A DNA stretch of 64,000 nucleotides, taken from NCBI GenBank assembly GCA_019916065.1, contig CM034243.1, positions 23,338,147 to 23,402,146 on the forward strand, in the 5' to 3' direction. The notes under the pieces were generated by a model that saw only the letters and a list, made by a program, of their open reading frames with translations, had not been told where the DNA came from and did not search any database. The first letter of the stretch is position 1, and each line of letters opens with the position of its first letter. A program made the position numbers and the translations under genes. Origin of the DNA: Vitellaria paradoxa. Its lineage: Eukaryota > Streptophyta > Magnoliopsida > Ericales > Sapotaceae. Positions 62,461 through 64,000 of the stretch are shown here, piece by piece.

Positions 62461-63340
62461 GAAATATTTTATTCAAATGTTTTATTAAACTAAAAATTCT
62501 TTTTACTAAATAATATAATAAAATTAATTCAAATAATTAATTAATTAAGATGCAAATAAACATTTTATTAAATTATTTTTATTAAATTATTTTGTTAAAT
62601 AATATAATTAAATAAATTAATTACAGGATTAACTATTAATTAAATTAATATGAAATATATTTTATTAAATTATTTTTAACAAATAATAGAATTAAATTAT
62701 ATTTAATATATTTTATTTTAATTTAATTTAACTATTTTAATAAATACAATAAATAAAATAATTATTAATCAATTAAATTAATAATTTAATTTTATCTAAT
62801 TAATTAAATTATTATGAAATATATTTTATTAAATTATTATGAAATATATTTTATTAAATTATTTTTAATAGATAACATAATTAAATTATATCCAATATAT
62901 TTTATTTTTATGAAATTAAATTTTTTTAATAAATAATATAATTAAAATAATTAAATTTATTTATTTATTTATTTAAATTAACTATTGATTAATTTAGTTA
63001 ATTTTGATTAAAGTAAACAATTTAATTAATTAGTTATTTTTAAAAAAATGATTAAATTAAATATTTTATTAAAATAAAAATTAATTATAGTGAACAAAAT
63101 TGAATTTTTAAATGTAATTTCAGTTTTTATTTAAAAAACTATAATATAAAATAAAATCAGAAAAGATAAACAGTTAAATATAAATAGAAAAATAATAACG
63201 TTATCAAACAAGCTCTATTTAAAAAAATTAATTGTGAAAATATTGTTAATAAAACCTCAATATCAACGTCTAATTTCAAATGAAGTAAAATTGTAACATG
63301 ATAATATAATTTCTTTAAAAAAAAAAAAGAAACCACTGAA
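62461..63340. repeat. AT-rich repeat block upstream of the lysyl-tRNA synthetase gene
   Basis: Nearly pure A/T. ATGAAATATATTTTATTAAATTA recurs at about 62650, 62814 and 62839, and neighbouring words recur with it (imperfect repeats of about 165 and 25 bp). It is similar in style to the AT-rich repeats inside the CACTA-like element. Non-coding. Confidence 0.6.
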
Positions 63341-64000
63341 AACTGCATCATCGTTTTATGATTTTAAGTTGTCCAAAATCACAATGTTGAAAACATTTGG
63401 AGCTCTATTAACCTGAAAAAAAAAAAAAAAACAAAACAAAAAAAAACAAAATATAGGAGTCACGTGGCATCTTAAATGTGTTTGGTGTGTCTAGTGAGAA
63501 AACCTGAATGTTGTAAGTACCAATAGCCAAAACTCTGTCGTTTTGGCCAAAGATGAAGCAACTGCAACAGTTAGGAATGGCAGGAAATTCTCTCAAGTAC
63601 GCCGTCAATCAAAACAACCACCGAGGACATAAAGCAATTCAAAGTTCTGTAACACGATGAAGGCCAAACCTTCTCCCTATTGATTATGAAGTTCATACGA
63701 GGGAAATTTTTGTTCAAGCTCCGCCACCAGCGTAAGACGATACAACCTTTGCCTGAGACTCACCGAAGGTGTTACCAAGGCTGCTACCTGTCTTCGTTAG
63801 TCAACTAATAGAAGGTATTGTCAAAGGTTACGTCTCCATTCCCTCATCTTTCTTGTTTACAATTATTTTTTCTCGTCTATTTTGGTCTGATTTGTTCCAT
63901 TTAGGGGTTCTTGCTAAAAAAGAAGTCCAAATTTGGTCCGATTTATTCCCTTTGTGTGAACAAAAGTCCCCCAATTCTGTGAATATCATTTTTTTGGTTA
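63341..64000. other. Edge region; possible start of a transcription unit
   Basis: From about 63470 the composition returns to ordinary genic levels. A short frame MKQLQQLGMAGNSLKYAVNQ... (about 63552-63659) ends after 35 codons, and AATAGAAG|GTATTGTC near 63816 could be a splice donor. This could be a leader exon of a + strand gene running out of the window, but no protein family is recognisable, so it is only a possibility. Confidence 0.2.

Overview
This is nuclear DNA of a flowering plant, probably a eudicot. The background is AT-rich, and both genes have many short exons with GT-AG introns and N-terminal organelle transit peptides. The rest is retrotransposons, CACTA and hAT-like debris, SINE and LINE fragments and microsatellites typical of plant chromosomes. 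The species cannot be named from the sequence.

Two intact host genes were rebuilt exon by exon. On the + strand, bases 7211-13261 encode the plastid chaperonin 60 beta subunit (14 coding exons, 608 aa). It has a TATA box near 4216, two heat-shock-element-like motifs, and a likely 2.8-kb intron in its leader. On the - strand, bases 62337-24812 encode an organellar class II lysyl-tRNA synthetase (14 coding exons, 595 aa) spread over 37.5 kb. The genes are convergent and separated by about 11.5 kb. Both serve organelle protein homeostasis (plastid protein folding; plastid/mitochondrial translation), but nothing suggests they are co-regulated beyond adjacency.

Layout: 1-4.05 kb holds a 238-bp tandem duplication and AT-rich, LTR-retrotransposon-like debris. 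4.1-13.9 kb is the CPN60B gene; intron 12 carries an antisense RTE LINE relic interrupted by a block resembling plant mitochondrial DNA. 13.9-24.4 kb is intergenic and contains a 3.56-kb CACTA-like element (17247-20809). 24.8-62.3 kb is the lysyl-tRNA synthetase gene, whose introns act as a transposon sink. They contain two full-length but dead Ty1/Copia elements (42024-47291 and 50810-58063), a non-autonomous LTR element (31304-33097), and a TRIM family in three copies with target-site duplications (26078-26210 solo LTR, 27803-28149, 40423-40768). They also contain RTE and L1 LINE fragments, a SINE and several MITEs. 62.4-64 kb is AT-rich upstream sequence.

No new biochemical system was found. 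The most informative observations are clean nested insertions with target-site duplications, a NAGNAG acceptor whose proximal choice inserts a stop codon in the lysyl-tRNA synthetase mRNA, a GC-AG intron in the chaperonin gene, and a tRNA-like hairpin carried inside a TIR element.
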